Made by a program: the position numbers and the translations under genes
Part shown: one piece after another, positions 52,426-64,000 of the stretch
How positions within the stretch are numbered: position 1 is the first letter of the stretch
Layout of the letters: the number at the start of each line of letters is the position of its first letter
The notes under the pieces: model-generated
The model's database searches: none
Told to the model about the DNA's origin: nothing
What the model saw: only the letters and a program-made list of their open reading frames with translations
NCBI GenBank assembly: GCA_002343775.1
Contig: DDSH01000001.1
Location: forward strand, 241,236-305,235
Source of the DNA: Anaerolineales bacterium UBA2395
Lineage (GTDB): Bacteria; Chloroflexota; Anaerolineae; Anaerolineales; Villigracilaceae
DNA length: 64,000 nucleotides
Reading direction: 5' to 3'

Positions 52426-52883
52426 TATTTGATCATCTCTAATCTAGAACACAGATGTCCGGGTTTATGAAACTTGGACGTCTTTTTTTAATCACCTTTT
52501 ACCAATTACTTTAAGAGGCTTCTCAGCGTTTGCAGAATAGACCACTTGTGAAGGTCTCAAAAATTGAAAAGGACTCCGAAAGTTCTACTTTTGGAAACTC
52601 CACCTGAAGCAGCACTTCAGGATTCCAAATTACCTATGCAAGAGACCCAATTTGTTTTTTGAGAAGATTCAAGTTCTGGTGTAAATCGCCTGGCTCTTTG
52701 ACTCCTTTTAGCGAAAAAGAACGAGATCGGTTCAGTACCCATCTCGTTCTTTGTTGAATTCCTTCGTTGTCATCCTGCATATTCCACACCATGACTTTCG
52801 ACATATTCCTAATCCTGCGTTGGAGACTGGGGTTTGGTCTGGCTTTGTCGTATTATCCCCTTATCAAAAAGGAGTTTTATAAA
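52426..52883. other. gene-free region with structured RNA candidates
   Basis: A 458-base gap. It contains a terminator (52453-52488) ending the sigma/SRPBCC group, and further on a perfect 12-bp stem, AAAGAACGAGAT (52716-52727) with ATCTCGTTCTTT (52741-52752). The ABC gene starts at 52884 with SD AAGGAG. No riboswitch family was recognised in the interval 52500-52710, which is AT-rich with repeated AAAATTG- and AGTTCT-like words. Confidence 0.5.
52453..52488 (+). terminator. intrinsic terminator after the 52024-52425 gene
   Basis: AGATGTCCGGGTTT (52453-52466) pairs with AAACTTGGACGTCT (52470-52483) with a few mismatches around an ATG loop, followed by a run of T residues. Confidence 0.75.
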
Positions 52884-53813
52884 ATGTCTAAATCGATTAT
52901 TGACGTACAAAGTTTGACAGCCGTCTATGGTTCCGTTCAGGCGCTTAAAGGTGTGAACCTGAAAGTGGAAAAAGGTGAAATCTTTGGCTTGCTCGGTCCC
53001 AACGGCGCGGGCAAGACAACCCTGCTCGCCGTTGTGGAAGGATTGCATAAACCCCAAGATGGCATCGTTCACATTGGCGGAATTAACGTCCAGGCTGACT
53101 CAACCGCGACGAAACGCCAGCTGGGCATCCAACTGCAAAAGACCGCCTTGATGGACGATATGACTGTGTCCGAGCTGGTCGAAGTCTATGCCGCGCTCTA
53201 TGAGGTGTATCTCACCTCCGGGCAAATCGACAAACTCCTGGCACGCTTTGACCTGGTCGAAAAACGGAATACCCTGGCGCGCCGCCTCTCCGGCGGACAG
53301 CAACAACGCCTGGCACTGGCGGTTGCGATTGCCAACGACCCGCAAATCGTTCTGCTCGATGAACCCACCTCCGCGCTCGACCCGCATGCCCGCCGCGCCG
53401 TCTGGGACATCGTCCGCCAGTTGCACGATGAGGGGCGCACCATTGTCCTCACCACCCACGCGATGGAGGAAGCCGAGGCACTCTGCGGCCGCATCGCCAT
53501 CATTGATCGCGGCGAGATCGTAGCCTGTGACAGCCCAAGCGCTCTGATCGCTAATCTGCAATTGAATTCGATGCTGAAGGCGACCGTCGAATTGCCACTG
53601 GATCAAGTACGGGCATTGCCCAGCGTCAGCCATGCACGTTACACCGGTCAGCACCTGGAAATGGAAACTGCCAAACCCGAACTGACTTTGAGCGCCCTCC
53701 ATGAATTAGCCTCCTCCGCCGGGCGATCTGTCCGCGACGTAATGCTGCGCCAACCCAACCTGGAAGATGTCTTTCTGAAATTGACCGGGCGCGCGCTGTC
53801 TGAATCCAATTAA
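52884..53813 (+). CDS. ABC transporter ATP-binding protein (ABC-2 exporter)
   Basis: A 309-residue ATPase. Walker A is GPNGAGKTTLLAVVEG, Q-loop near GIQLQKTALM, signature LSGGQQQRLALAVAIANDP, Walker B IVLLDEPTSALDPHARR, H-loop TTHAMEEAEALCG. The C-terminal about 90 residues form a small regulatory part. It energises the permease encoded 29 bases downstream, so the pair is an ABC-2 exporter of drugs or lipid-linked compounds. The start at 52884 (MSKSIID) is preferred over 52767 because of SD AAGGAG and because earlier codons read through the hairpin region. Confidence 0.92.
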   Translation: MSKSIIDVQSLTAVYGSVQALKGVNLKVEKGEIFGLLGPNGAGKTTLLAVVEGLHKPQDGIVHIGGINVQADSTATKRQLGIQLQKTALMDDMTVSELVEVYAALYEVYLTSGQIDKLLARFDLVEKRNTLARRLSGGQQQRLALAVAIANDPQIVLLDEPTSALDPHARRAVWDIVRQLHDEGRTIVLTTHAMEEAEALCGRIAIIDRGEIVACDSPSALIANLQLNSMLKATVELPLDQVRALPSVSHARYTGQHLEMETAKPELTLSALHELASSAGRSVRDVMLRQPNLEDVFLKLTGRALSESN

Positions 53814-53842
53814 TTTATTAGTACTCGAAAAGGAAAAACCTA

Positions 53843-54571
53843 ATGAAAAGATTTTTGATCCTCACCAAAGCCATATTCCTCATGCACTTGCGAAACGGCT
53901 TTGTATTATTCTGGAATTTCGCCTTCCCAGCTCTGTTGATGCTCATCTACGGGGTCGTGATGAGTCAGTACATGGATTATATGACCCCCGGCGTCATCGT
54001 GTTGAATGCTTTGAGTTTCGGGCTGGTCGGCAGTTCCAACATGATGCTTGAGATGCGTGAAAAGAGTGTCCTGCGCCGGATGCAAGCCTCGCCTCTTCCT
54101 GCCGGGCAATTGATCGGCTCGTATCTCCTTGTCAACCTCCTGATCGGCATTTTGCAAAGCACGCTGATCATCATCGCCGGTGTTCTGCTCTATAACGTTC
54201 CTGTCAGTGCGCTGAGTCTCGCGCTGGCGTATCCGATGATCCTGGCTGGACTGCTGGCGTTCATGGCTCTGGGCGGCATTATCAGTGGAGTCGCGGCAAA
54301 AGCCGGCACAGCGACAGCGGTTGGGATGACCATCTATTCTTCGCTCATGTTTATCAGTGACATGGTCTTTCCTCTTGATATGCTGCCGAACTGGCTGCGA
54401 AGTGTAGTGCCGTATCTGCCTGCCTACCCTGTAGTGCAACTCGTCCGTTCTGCCTTGCTGGAAGCCACGCTCGATCCCAACTGGGTGACGCACTTGCTCC
54501 TGCTTGCCGTCTATGGCATCGGCGCGACCTTTATCGCCGCAAAATTGTTCCGCTGGGAGCCGAAGGCGTAA
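53843..54571 (+). CDS. ABC-2 type transporter permease
   Basis: A 242-residue permease with six helices (about 20-40, 50-70, 93-120, 128-150, 160-180, 215-235). It has the typical EMREKSVLRRMQASPLPAGQLI amphipathic segment and FPLDMLPNWLRSVVPYLPAYPVV before the last helix, as in drug-export permeases. Together with the ATPase it probably exports an antibiotic or lipid. An adjacent two-component system suggests induction by the exported compound. Confidence 0.9.
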   Translation: MKRFLILTKAIFLMHLRNGFVLFWNFAFPALLMLIYGVVMSQYMDYMTPGVIVLNALSFGLVGSSNMMLEMREKSVLRRMQASPLPAGQLIGSYLLVNLLIGILQSTLIIIAGVLLYNVPVSALSLALAYPMILAGLLAFMALGGIISGVAAKAGTATAVGMTIYSSLMFISDMVFPLDMLPNWLRSVVPYLPAYPVVQLVRSALLEATLDPNWVTHLLLLAVYGIGATFIAAKLFRWEPKA

Positions 54572-54577
54572 GTTTGT

Positions 54578-54611
54578 AACGTCCCGCAGGTTTTCCAACT
54601 TGCGGGACGTT
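54578..54611 (+). other. hairpin between the ABC-2 permease and sensor-kinase genes
   Basis: AACGTCCCGCA (54578-54588) pairs with TGCGGGACGTT (54601-54611). No T-run follows, so partial termination or mRNA protection between transporter and kinase is possible. Confidence 0.5.
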
Positions 54612-54659
54612 GAGCCGTAATTACTTTCCACTTTCCCTCTTCCAGAGTACACTTTTGAT

Positions 54660-55883
54660 ATGGCAGAAACTCGCCCAACTCACTTATCCAACAGTGAACT
54701 CCCAATATCTGACCAACACTTTGAACTCTATGGCAGGTTTTGGGATGTAGCATCCTTATTGATATTCAGCCTTGCCGCCGTTGCGGTTCTCATTGCCAAT
54801 GCAAATGAACTAACCTGGCGCGAGTGGACGGTTGCAACATTGTCTATTGGGCAAGGGTTGTTATATTTCTTCTGTATCACGCGTGGTGGCTGGCCCATTT
54901 CACGCCGAAATCTTATTTTGTATTTCGTCGGTGGAGTTTGTATGTGGGGGTTGGCATGTTGGCTCGATCCATTTACATGGTGGCTGGGTTTCACCTACTT
55001 TGGACAAATGTTTGGATTGCTTCCGCTTCAGGCAGTCATACCTGGAACAGCCATTGTCACGTTTCTGATCGCCCTGATCACTTCAGATTGGAACCTCAGG
55101 CAGATCCCGCTTGGCGCCGTGATTGGATTTACGTTCCAATGGCTGACGGGAATTGCGCTATATCTGTTCATCTACAATATCATCCGTACCAGCCGCGAGC
55201 GCGCGAAACTCATCACCAAATTGGAATCCGCGCAAAAGGAATTGGAGATCGCCCATCAACGCGACACCGAACTGGCGACTCTCCAGGAACGCGAGCGGCT
55301 CGCCCGGGATCTGCACGATAGTCTTGGTCATGCACTGGTTGCATTGTCCGTTCAATTGGAAGCGATACAACGCCTCTACAAAGTGGACCCCGAGCGTGCC
55401 TCCGCGCAAGTGGACGAACTCAAAACCCTGACGCGCACGAGCATGGACGATCTGCGCCGTTCCCTCGCGGGGTTGCGCACCCCCGGCTTGGGCGAACGGC
55501 GCTTGAGTGACGCACTGCAAGCCTTGAGCGTGGATGCGGGGCAACGTGCGCACCTTGCCATTGCTTGTCATATTCACGATGATGCGAATCAACTTTCGCC
55601 TGCTCACGCTGAAACCCTTTGGCGCGTCGCACAGGAGGCGCTGGCGAACATTGAACGCCATGCCGCCGCGCACTCCGTCCAACTTCAACTCAACATCACA
55701 TCCAATGCCGCGCTCCTTTCCATCCAAGACGATGGGCGCGGTTTGCCGCCTGATGCGGAAAAACAACCCGGTCATTATGGATTGCGCGGAATGCGCGAAC
55801 GCGTGGAAGGACTCGGCGGCACATTGACATTAACTGGCAACAGCAACGGCTCACGCGTCGACGTGAAACTGCCCATCCTTTAG
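54660..55883 (+). CDS. NarL/LiaS-type sensor histidine kinase
   Basis: A 407-residue membrane histidine kinase (HisKA_3 type). About five to six helices lie within residues about 25-185. Then a helix linker precedes RLARDLHDSLGHALVALSVQLEAIQRL with phospho-acceptor H219, and an HATPase with RVAQEALANIERHA and HYGLRGMRERVEGLGG. It lacks a large external domain, consistent with sensing within the membrane. The cognate regulator starts 17 bases after. The ABC-2 exporter upstream is the likely target. Confidence 0.9.
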   Translation: MAETRPTHLSNSELPISDQHFELYGRFWDVASLLIFSLAAVAVLIANANELTWREWTVATLSIGQGLLYFFCITRGGWPISRRNLILYFVGGVCMWGLACWLDPFTWWLGFTYFGQMFGLLPLQAVIPGTAIVTFLIALITSDWNLRQIPLGAVIGFTFQWLTGIALYLFIYNIIRTSRERAKLITKLESAQKELEIAHQRDTELATLQERERLARDLHDSLGHALVALSVQLEAIQRLYKVDPERASAQVDELKTLTRTSMDDLRRSLAGLRTPGLGERRLSDALQALSVDAGQRAHLAIACHIHDDANQLSPAHAETLWRVAQEALANIERHAAAHSVQLQLNITSNAALLSIQDDGRGLPPDAEKQPGHYGLRGMRERVEGLGGTLTLTGNSNGSRVDVKLPIL

Positions 55884-55900
55884 AAGATTTTTCTCAACCC

Positions 55901-56536
55901 ATGCCTAACCTTATCAATATCCTACTCGTCGAAGACCAGACTCTGATGCGTCAGGGGCTGAAAACGATCCTTGATCTCGAACCAGGTTTGCACGTAGTCG
56001 GTGAAGCGGGAGATGGTGAAAACGGTGTCCGCATGGCGCTTGAACTCCGCCCCGATGTCATCCTCATGGATGTGCAAATGCCTGTGCTCAACGGCGTCGA
56101 AGCGACCGCCAAATTGTGCCGTGAATGGGCTCAAGCAAAGGTCATCATTCTCACCACCTTTGACCGTGACGATTATGTCTACCAGGGTGTACGAGCGGGG
56201 GCAATGGGCTATCTTCTTAAAGATACGCCTGCCGACAAACTTATCCAAACGATCCGGCGGGTTCACGAAGGCGAAGTATTTATTCAACCGGAGATCGCCT
56301 CGCGTGCCCTGCGCGAGATGATGCGACCGACAACCACCACAATCGAATCGCTCTCTGAGCGTGAGCGCGAAGTGTTGGTCCTGCTCGCGCAGGGTGCATC
56401 CAACAAAGACATGGCTGAGAAACTGTTCATCACCGAAGGCACCGTGAAGAACCACGTTTCAAACATCCTCGCCAAACTTCAGGCAGAGAACCGCACCCAA
56501 GCAGCGGATATTGCAAGGAAGCAGGGATTGGTATGA
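55901..56536 (+). CDS. NarL/LuxR-family response regulator
   Basis: A 211-residue regulator. Its receiver domain (1-120) has acidic pocket ED at 12-13 and phospho-acceptor D57 in VILMDVQMPVLNG. A LuxR helix-turn-helix follows (about 145-205: LSEREREVLVLLAQGASNKDMAEKLFITEGTVKNHVSNILAKL). Partner of the kinase just upstream. It probably activates the exporter genes 52884-54571. A bidirectional terminator follows. Confidence 0.93.
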   Translation: MPNLINILLVEDQTLMRQGLKTILDLEPGLHVVGEAGDGENGVRMALELRPDVILMDVQMPVLNGVEATAKLCREWAQAKVIILTTFDRDDYVYQGVRAGAMGYLLKDTPADKLIQTIRRVHEGEVFIQPEIASRALREMMRPTTTTIESLSEREREVLVLLAQGASNKDMAEKLFITEGTVKNHVSNILAKLQAENRTQAADIARKQGLV

Positions 56537-56539
56537 ATC

Positions 56540-56572
56540 AAAAAGCGACCGCCAAGTTGGCAGCCGCTTTTT
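56540..56572. terminator. bidirectional terminator
   Basis: AAAAAGCG (56540-56547) pairs with CGCTTTTT (56565-56572), and GCCAA with TTGGC inside, with a 3-base internal mismatch. It separates the converging regulator and aconitase genes. Confidence 0.75.
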
Positions 56573-56594
56573 AGTATTTATCTTTCCTTACAAC

Positions 56595-59291
<2,697 letters not shown>

Positions 59292-59491
59292 AGGATACTC
59301 CTTTGGTATGAGGGTTTTCGCAGCGGCATGCACCGCCACACTCACACCACAATCTGCAAGAACTCAAAGGAGCGCCTTTGATATCCTTAATACTATGTGG
59401 TGGGATTAACTTGGGAAATTCAGACCGAATTATACTGATTTATCGGCAGGGATGGAAGAGGATTCCACGCTGTGTATCATCTGGTTGTTCG

Positions 59492-60532
59492 TTAAAGTTT
59501 CAGTTCCGCTTTAAGCGATGCAGTCAATTCCTGCTTGTCCGCCCCGCCCAGGAACGCGGATTCCGCCGCCAGCAACACCGACCGCTTCAGCGCATCCATC
59601 GACAGGCTCAACTTTTCACACACATCCTGATATTCATGCGCCAGCGTAATGCGTGAAATGCTCGGGTCGTCGGTGTTGATCGTGACGTTCAAGCCGCTTT
59701 CGATCATGCGCGGAAGGGGATGGTTCTCGAATACATTAACCACGCCGGTCTGGAAATTGCTGGTCGGGCAGACCTCGAACACAACTTTTCGGTCACGCGC
59801 CAACGCGACGACGGCTTCGTCTTCCATCACTCGTACCCCGTGACCGATCCGTTCCGCACCGAGATTTTCGATCGCATCGCGGACGTTTAGCGCCGGTCCC
59901 CACTCGCCGGCATGGATGGTAACATGCAACCCCGCTTGTCCAGCTTCCTTGAAAATACCGTGAAACGGGTCAGACTTGAACTCCGCCTCATTCCCTGCCA
60001 GATCCAAACCGACCAGCCCCCGCGAAATCTTTTCCGCCGCCAGCCACGCCACCTGCTCGGCAAGTTCGGGGCTTTCATGGCGGTTGACCGAAGCGATCAA
60101 ACCGACCTTGATCCTGTATTTTTCCGCCGCCGCTTGCGAACTGGTAATGACCCAATCCATCACATCGTGCAGCGGAAAACCCTCTGCGCGGCTCAACGCC
60201 ACGGGCGTAAATCGCAACTCGAGGTAGCGCACATTATCCTTCGCCGCATCCTCCACCGCTTCAGCAGTGACACGATGGATCACATCCGGCGATTTATAGA
60301 ACAAACGCAGCGTCTTGAACTTTTCAAGGAAATTTGTGAACGTCAGCGGGTCCTGATCCTGCACCTGCACCAAACCGCTGAGATTCAACATCGAAACCGG
60401 AACCGTCACCCCGTGCTGGCGGGCAATATCCAGCATGGTTTCCAAACGCAACGACCCTTCCAAGTGACGATGCAGCTCGACCTTTGGAAGGGCAACATAC
60501 TTGTTCAAGGGGGTGGTTTCTTCTGAAAACAA
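59492..60532 (-). CDS. add: adenosine deaminase
   Basis: A 346-residue amidohydrolase. Metal site HRH in LPKVELHRHLEGSL, later HAGEWGP with the conserved His-Ala-Gly-Glu, ERIGHGVRVMED, and NTDDPSISR with the catalytic Asp pair. It deaminates adenosine or deoxyadenosine to (deoxy)inosine, though related deaminases of other adenine derivatives look alike. The start is a TTG at 60532, with GAGGAAG beside it, only 15 bases after the secA stop, so it is probably coupled to secA. No ATG fits this N-terminus. Confidence 0.88.
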   Translation of the reverse strand: MFSEETTPLNKYVALPKVELHRHLEGSLRLETMLDIARQHGVTVPVSMLNLSGLVQVQDQDPLTFTNFLEKFKTLRLFYKSPDVIHRVTAEAVEDAAKDNVRYLELRFTPVALSRAEGFPLHDVMDWVITSSQAAAEKYRIKVGLIASVNRHESPELAEQVAWLAAEKISRGLVGLDLAGNEAEFKSDPFHGIFKEAGQAGLHVTIHAGEWGPALNVRDAIENLGAERIGHGVRVMEDEAVVALARDRKVVFEVCPTSNFQTGVVNVFENHPLPRMIESGLNVTINTDDPSISRITLAHEYQDVCEKLSLSMDALKRSVLLAAESAFLGGADKQELTASLKAELKL

Positions 60533-60547
60533 CGCTTCCTCAAAGGG

Positions 60548-63500
60548 CTAGCGGCGCCTTCTCTTCTTCTTGCTGCCAGATGCGCCGCCGATCTGCACCG
60601 ACGTCTCCTGCGGCGCGCTGGATACATCCGCGGTTTCAATAGGCGTGATCTCCACGCGTCGCGGTCGCGCCGCAAACGCACGGCTGATCACCAATCCGCG
60701 CACATCCTCCAGCAATTGAGCAAACATTTCAGACGCGCGTCCTTTGTATTGTACCAGCGGGTCACGTTGGGCGTAAGCTTCGAGACCTATCGAAACTCTT
60801 AAGGCTTCCACCTTTGTCAGGTACTCCACCCACAACTCGGAGAACGCGCTCAACAGCAACTGGCGATGGACTTCATTCAAAACATATTTGCCGATGGCAG
60901 AGGATAAAAGAACCGCATCAGACTCACCGAGAGCGGATATCGGGTCGGTGAGTCGCTCCTCCCCGAAAGCGATCCGCGCCGCCGGACCGAAGTCCGCCAG
61001 TTTGGAGGCATTCATGTTCAGGCGTGTATACTCGCTCTGCCCCCACGTCTCGCGCAAAGCCTCCTCCGCGGTCTCAAGGTGATCCATCACCTCTTCCACA
61101 ACGGTCTCGGCTTCCTTTCCTTCCAACAATTGAGCCGCATAAAACGCATAGGCGAAGCGCGTGTAGATCTGCCTGACCTGTTTATGGGTCTTCTGGTCGA
61201 AAGCGGTACGGGAGCCTTGCGCCAGCGTGATCAACAGCCGCAGCCTGCCGCCCGGCGTGGAAGCGTCTTCGCGCTCCAACAGCATATCGAGGTCGCGCGC
61301 GATCTGGTTGTTCAGGCGTTCACGCTTTTTCTCCAAGACATCACGGGTGGTGGTCAGCAAACTCTCCGATAGATCATCCCAATCCGAAGGCAGCGGACTC
61401 TGCCACTGGATCTGTTCGCCGACGCGATTCTGGATCGCACCGATGACACGCGTGGCATTGAGGATGGTCAGCTGGTTGGCGACCAGTTCCTGAATGCTCT
61501 CCTTCGCTTCTTCGGGGTCGTCTGCCAGTTTTTTCTGAATGTCGTTAACGAGTTTCAAAGGCAGGCGCACCAGCCCGGTGAGCTCCTCCAGCATTTTCTG
61601 CGGCTTCGGCGTTTCTTCCATGTCGCGCAGGCTTTGGAAGTAGGCATCCAGCGCATCTTCGCGGTCGGAGATCTGCTGTTCCAATGACTCTGCCGTTTTG
61701 TTGAGCAGGTTCTCAATGGCGCGCAAGGCATGCTGATACTCGGCTTCGATGGACCTGGAAATAAGGTCTAACGTCGAAGTCCGAACATCGGAACCGATCT
61801 GATCGAGCAAAAGTTTGAACCCATAGGATGGGAACAAGCCGTTCTTGGATTCAAATGCCGGTTGCACCTGATCGAGCCAGGCGATCAAACGCCACGGACC
61901 TTCCTCATCCGCGAGACCGGCTTCGACCCGTTTGGTCACTTCGGCTTCGAGCATTTCCGCCACATCCTCGCTCAAATCCTCTTTGACGAAGATACGGTCT
62001 CGCTGGCTGTAGATCTGCTGACGCTGCTTGTTCAACACATCATCATATTCCAGCAAATGCTTGCGAACGTCGAAGTTCGCGCCTTCCACGCGGGTCTGCG
62101 AACCTTCGATGATGCTGCTGACGAGGCGCACCTCCAACGGAAGCGAGTCATCCACTTTGAGGCGTTCCATCAACCCGCTGACCTGCTCGCCGCCGAACAG
62201 GCGCATCAGGTCATCTTGCAGCGAGAGATAGAAACGCGACGAGCCAGGGTCACCCTGACGGGCGGCACGACCGCGCAATTGATTGTCGATGCGGCGGGCT
62301 TCGTGGCGTTCCGAGCCGATGACGTGCAAACCGCCCAATTCCTTGACGCGCTCCATGTCATCAAAATAACCCAGGAAGTTTTTCACTTCGGCTTCGTACA
62401 AGCCAAAATTCGACGGGTCGGTTTTCTTCAACGCTGCACGCCGCTCTTCGTGGGTCATATTGAACGGCTCTTTATAGCCCGCCCGACCCAACACGCGATT
62501 GACCGCCGAGATGACTTCCTCCGCCAGCTCGCCGCCGAGTTTGATGTCAACACCGCGCCCTGCCATGTTGGTGGCAATCGTCACCGCGCCGAACGCGCCC
62601 GCCCCGGCAATGATCTGCGACTCTTCCGTGTGCTTGCGCGCATTCAAGACCTGATGCGGCACACCACCCTGGAAGATCTTCTTGAGGCGGTCTTTTGATC
62701 CTTCCGGCAGGTTCAGAATGCCAAGCAAATTGTTGAGGTTGGCATCGTCATCGAGGCTGATGTTGGTCATGCCGTGCGGCTTGATGAACGCCCGCAGCGC
62801 ATCCGGCGAGAGTTTATCTATCGGTTCATTGAACGGCACGAGGTCCGAAATGAGGCGACCGTCTTCCTCCAAATTGTTCGCGCGGATGTACTGGTCGCGC
62901 ACCAGCGCATACTGCATCAGGCGGCGGACGGATTCCGCTTTGAGACGGTTCGAGAGCCGCTCCGACGATTCGACCGAGGTCGTACCGACCAGCAGCGGAC
63001 GACCCAGCGCGTGATAACGGACGATCTCCGTCACGATGGCACGCAACTTCGCTTCGACCGTGCGGAAGATGACGTCGGGATAATCCTTGCGCTTGTAGAA
63101 CAACGGCGCGTCTTCACCTGCGCGCGAAAAATACGAATAGGTGTAGCCCTCTTCGTCCTTCGCCTTGACTTCCATCAAAGGCGCACCCTTGCCGATGGAT
63201 TGATATTCGAGGTTCGGCGAAATCGGCGCGACCTCCAGTTTGTAGATCTTGTTGAATTCCTCCGCTTCGGTCAGCGCGGTACCGGTCATGCCCGCCAATT
63301 TTTGATACAAGCGGAAATAGTTTTGCAGCGTGATGGTGGCGTAGGTGACCGACTCCGGCTCGACCTTGACGCCCTCCTTCGCTTCAACAGCTTGATGAAG
63401 ACCATCGCTCCAGCGACGCCCCGGCATGAGACGCCCCGTGAACTCATCTACAATGACGACCTTGCCCGCCTGCACGAGATAATCCTTGTTGCGTTGAAAG

Positions 63501-64000
63501 AGATATTGCGCGCGCAGCGCCTGTTGCAGATAACCCATCAGACGCGCCTGCTCCGGGGTGACATCTTCGGGGCGTTCGGGGTCGATGAGTTGCAAGCCCA
63601 GGATGGATTCCACCCGGCTGACCCCGATCTCGGTCAGATTGACCATACGGTTCTTTTCTTCCATCTCGTAATCTTCCGGGCGAAGTTGTTTGACCACCTG
63701 CGCCATGCGCCCGTACCATTCGAGATCGCCCGAGGCGGGACCGGAGATGATGAGCGGTGTACGCGCTTCGTCGATCAGGACGTTGTCCACTTCGTCGACG
63801 ATGGCAAAGTAATGCCCACGCTGGACGCGGTTCTCGAGGCGCATCGCCATGTTGTCGCGCAGATAATCGAAGCCAAATTCCGAGTTCGTGCCGTAGGTCA
63901 CATCGGCGCGGTATGCCTCGACGCGATCCACCATTCGCAGGTGTTCCTGGTCTTCGTGCGGCGACTCGCGCGTGAAGTCCACCAGGAAGGCTTTCTTGCC
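60548..64000 (-). CDS. secA: SecA preprotein translocase ATPase (N-terminus outside window)
   Basis: The C-terminal 1150 residues are present and the N-terminal part, including Walker A, lies beyond the window. SecA pushes unfolded proteins through SecYEG with ATP. Visible motifs: YGTNSEFGFDYLRDNM, IVDEVDNVLIDEARTPLIISG (DEVD in place of the usual DEAD/DEVDS) and ATNMAGRGVDIKLGGE. LHVIGSERHEARRIDNQLRGRAARQGDPGSSRFYLSLQDDLMRLFGG is standard. An insert of about 85-90 residues lies between GTTSVESSERL and PHQVLNARKH, where Escherichia coli has about 15. The C-terminus ends in GSKKKRRRR without the zinc-binding SEC-C cysteines. adenosine deaminase follows 15 bases later. Confidence 0.95.
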   Translation of the reverse strand, partial: GKKAFLVDFTRESPHEDQEHLRMVDRVEAYRADVTYGTNSEFGFDYLRDNMAMRLENRVQRGHYFAIVDEVDNVLIDEARTPLIISGPASGDLEWYGRMAQVVKQLRPEDYEMEEKNRMVNLTEIGVSRVESILGLQLIDPERPEDVTPEQARLMGYLQQALRAQYLFQRNKDYLVQAGKVVIVDEFTGRLMPGRRWSDGLHQAVEAKEGVKVEPESVTYATITLQNYFRLYQKLAGMTGTALTEAEEFNKIYKLEVAPISPNLEYQSIGKGAPLMEVKAKDEEGYTYSYFSRAGEDAPLFYKRKDYPDVIFRTVEAKLRAIVTEIVRYHALGRPLLVGTTSVESSERLSNRLKAESVRRLMQYALVRDQYIRANNLEEDGRLISDLVPFNEPIDKLSPDALRAFIKPHGMTNISLDDDANLNNLLGILNLPEGSKDRLKKIFQGGVPHQVLNARKHTEESQIIAGAGAFGAVTIATNMAGRGVDIKLGGELAEEVISAVNRVLGRAGYKEPFNMTHEERRAALKKTDPSNFGLYEAEVKNFLGYFDDMERVKELGGLHVIGSERHEARRIDNQLRGRAARQGDPGSSRFYLSLQDDLMRLFGGEQVSGLMERLKVDDSLPLEVRLVSSIIEGSQTRVEGANFDVRKHLLEYDDVLNKQRQQIYSQRDRIFVKEDLSEDVAEMLEAEVTKRVEAGLADEEGPWRLIAWLDQVQPAFESKNGLFPSYGFKLLLDQIGSDVRTSTLDLISRSIEAEYQHALRAIENLLNKTAESLEQQISDREDALDAYFQSLRDMEETPKPQKMLEELTGLVRLPLKLVNDIQKKLADDPEEAKESIQELVANQLTILNATRVIGAIQNRVGEQIQWQSPLPSDWDDLSESLLTTTRDVLEKKRERLNNQIARDLDMLLEREDASTPGGRLRLLITLAQGSRTAFDQKTHKQVRQIYTRFAYAFYAAQLLEGKEAETVVEEVMDHLETAEEALRETWGQSEYTRLNMNASKLADFGPAARIAFGEERLTDPISALGESDAVLLSSAIGKYVLNEVHRQLLLSAFSELWVEYLTKVEALRVSIGLEAYAQRDPLVQYKGRASEMFAQLLEDVRGLVISRAFAARPRRVEITPIETADVSSAPQETSVQIGGASGSKKKRRRR

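Overview
The window looks like a chromosomal segment of an Anaerolineae-type Chloroflexi bacterium, possibly from an activated-sludge or other anoxic-oxic habitat. This is an inference. It rests on the YYY (DUF2298) membrane proteins and GT-C glycosyltransferases characteristic of Chloroflexi and archaea, a serine hydroxymethyltransferase-GcvT fusion, a large SecA with an inserted segment and no zinc tail, and uniformly GC-rich coding sequence. No rRNA, tRNA, transposase, integrase or phage gene was found. 49 protein-coding genes are called; those at both edges (a MerR regulator and secA) run out of the window.

Layout. (1) 1-3.8 kb: a MerR regulator with a textbook 19-bp-spacer promoter diverges from a glyA-gcvT fusion. 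(2) 3.9-5.95 kb: a conspicuously AT-rich island. It holds one membrane-anchored gene with a PLD-like region and two HxT motifs of the 2H phosphoesterase type, followed by 689 bases without a gene. That stretch contains two CRISPR-like degenerate repeats, three strong hairpins and an 11-nt tandem repeat. (3) 5.95-10 kb: two tandem PPK2 polyphosphate kinases, a membrane protein, a possible baeRF-like protein and an MFS exporter. (4) 10-12.2 kb (minus): a methyltransferase-glycosyltransferase pair, divergent from (5) 12.3-16.7 kb: R2lox oxidase, NUDIX hydrolase, CorA, SMP-30 lactonase and an APH(6)-like kinase. (6) 16.7-20.6 kb: a 51-residue membrane protein and a heterodimeric ABC exporter with an operator-like palindrome between them. 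(7) 20.7-27.4 kb (minus): a KimA-like K+ permease with two TrkA proteins, and a 1102-residue sensor kinase.

(8) 27.5-46.2 kb (minus) is mostly membrane and envelope biology. It has cmk-plsC, then an overlapping run of giant GT-C/YYY proteins with a GNAT and a DUF952 protein embedded, then a second run encoding a flippase-like protein, a tyvelose-type epimerase, MscS, a GT4 glycosyltransferase and a methyltransferase. These probably build and move glycosylated lipids or surface polysaccharide. (9) 46.3-50.6 kb: lepA, a CPBP protease, an unknown membrane protein and a RimJ-like acetyltransferase. (10) 50.7-56.5 kb: a cysteine-rich ECF sigma factor with an SRPBCC protein and an unknown protein, then an ABC-2 exporter followed by a NarL-type two-component system. 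(11) 56.6-64 kb (minus): aconitase, adenosine deaminase and secA.

Most promising for novelty: the TM-PLD-2H gene with its repeat-rich flank, the PMT-YYY giant fusion operon, the R2lox-NUDIX pair, the SHMT/degenerate GcvT/GcvT triple fusion, the degenerate/active PPK2 pair, and the ECF sigma-SRPBCC module. All assignments come from reading the sequence; no database search was run.
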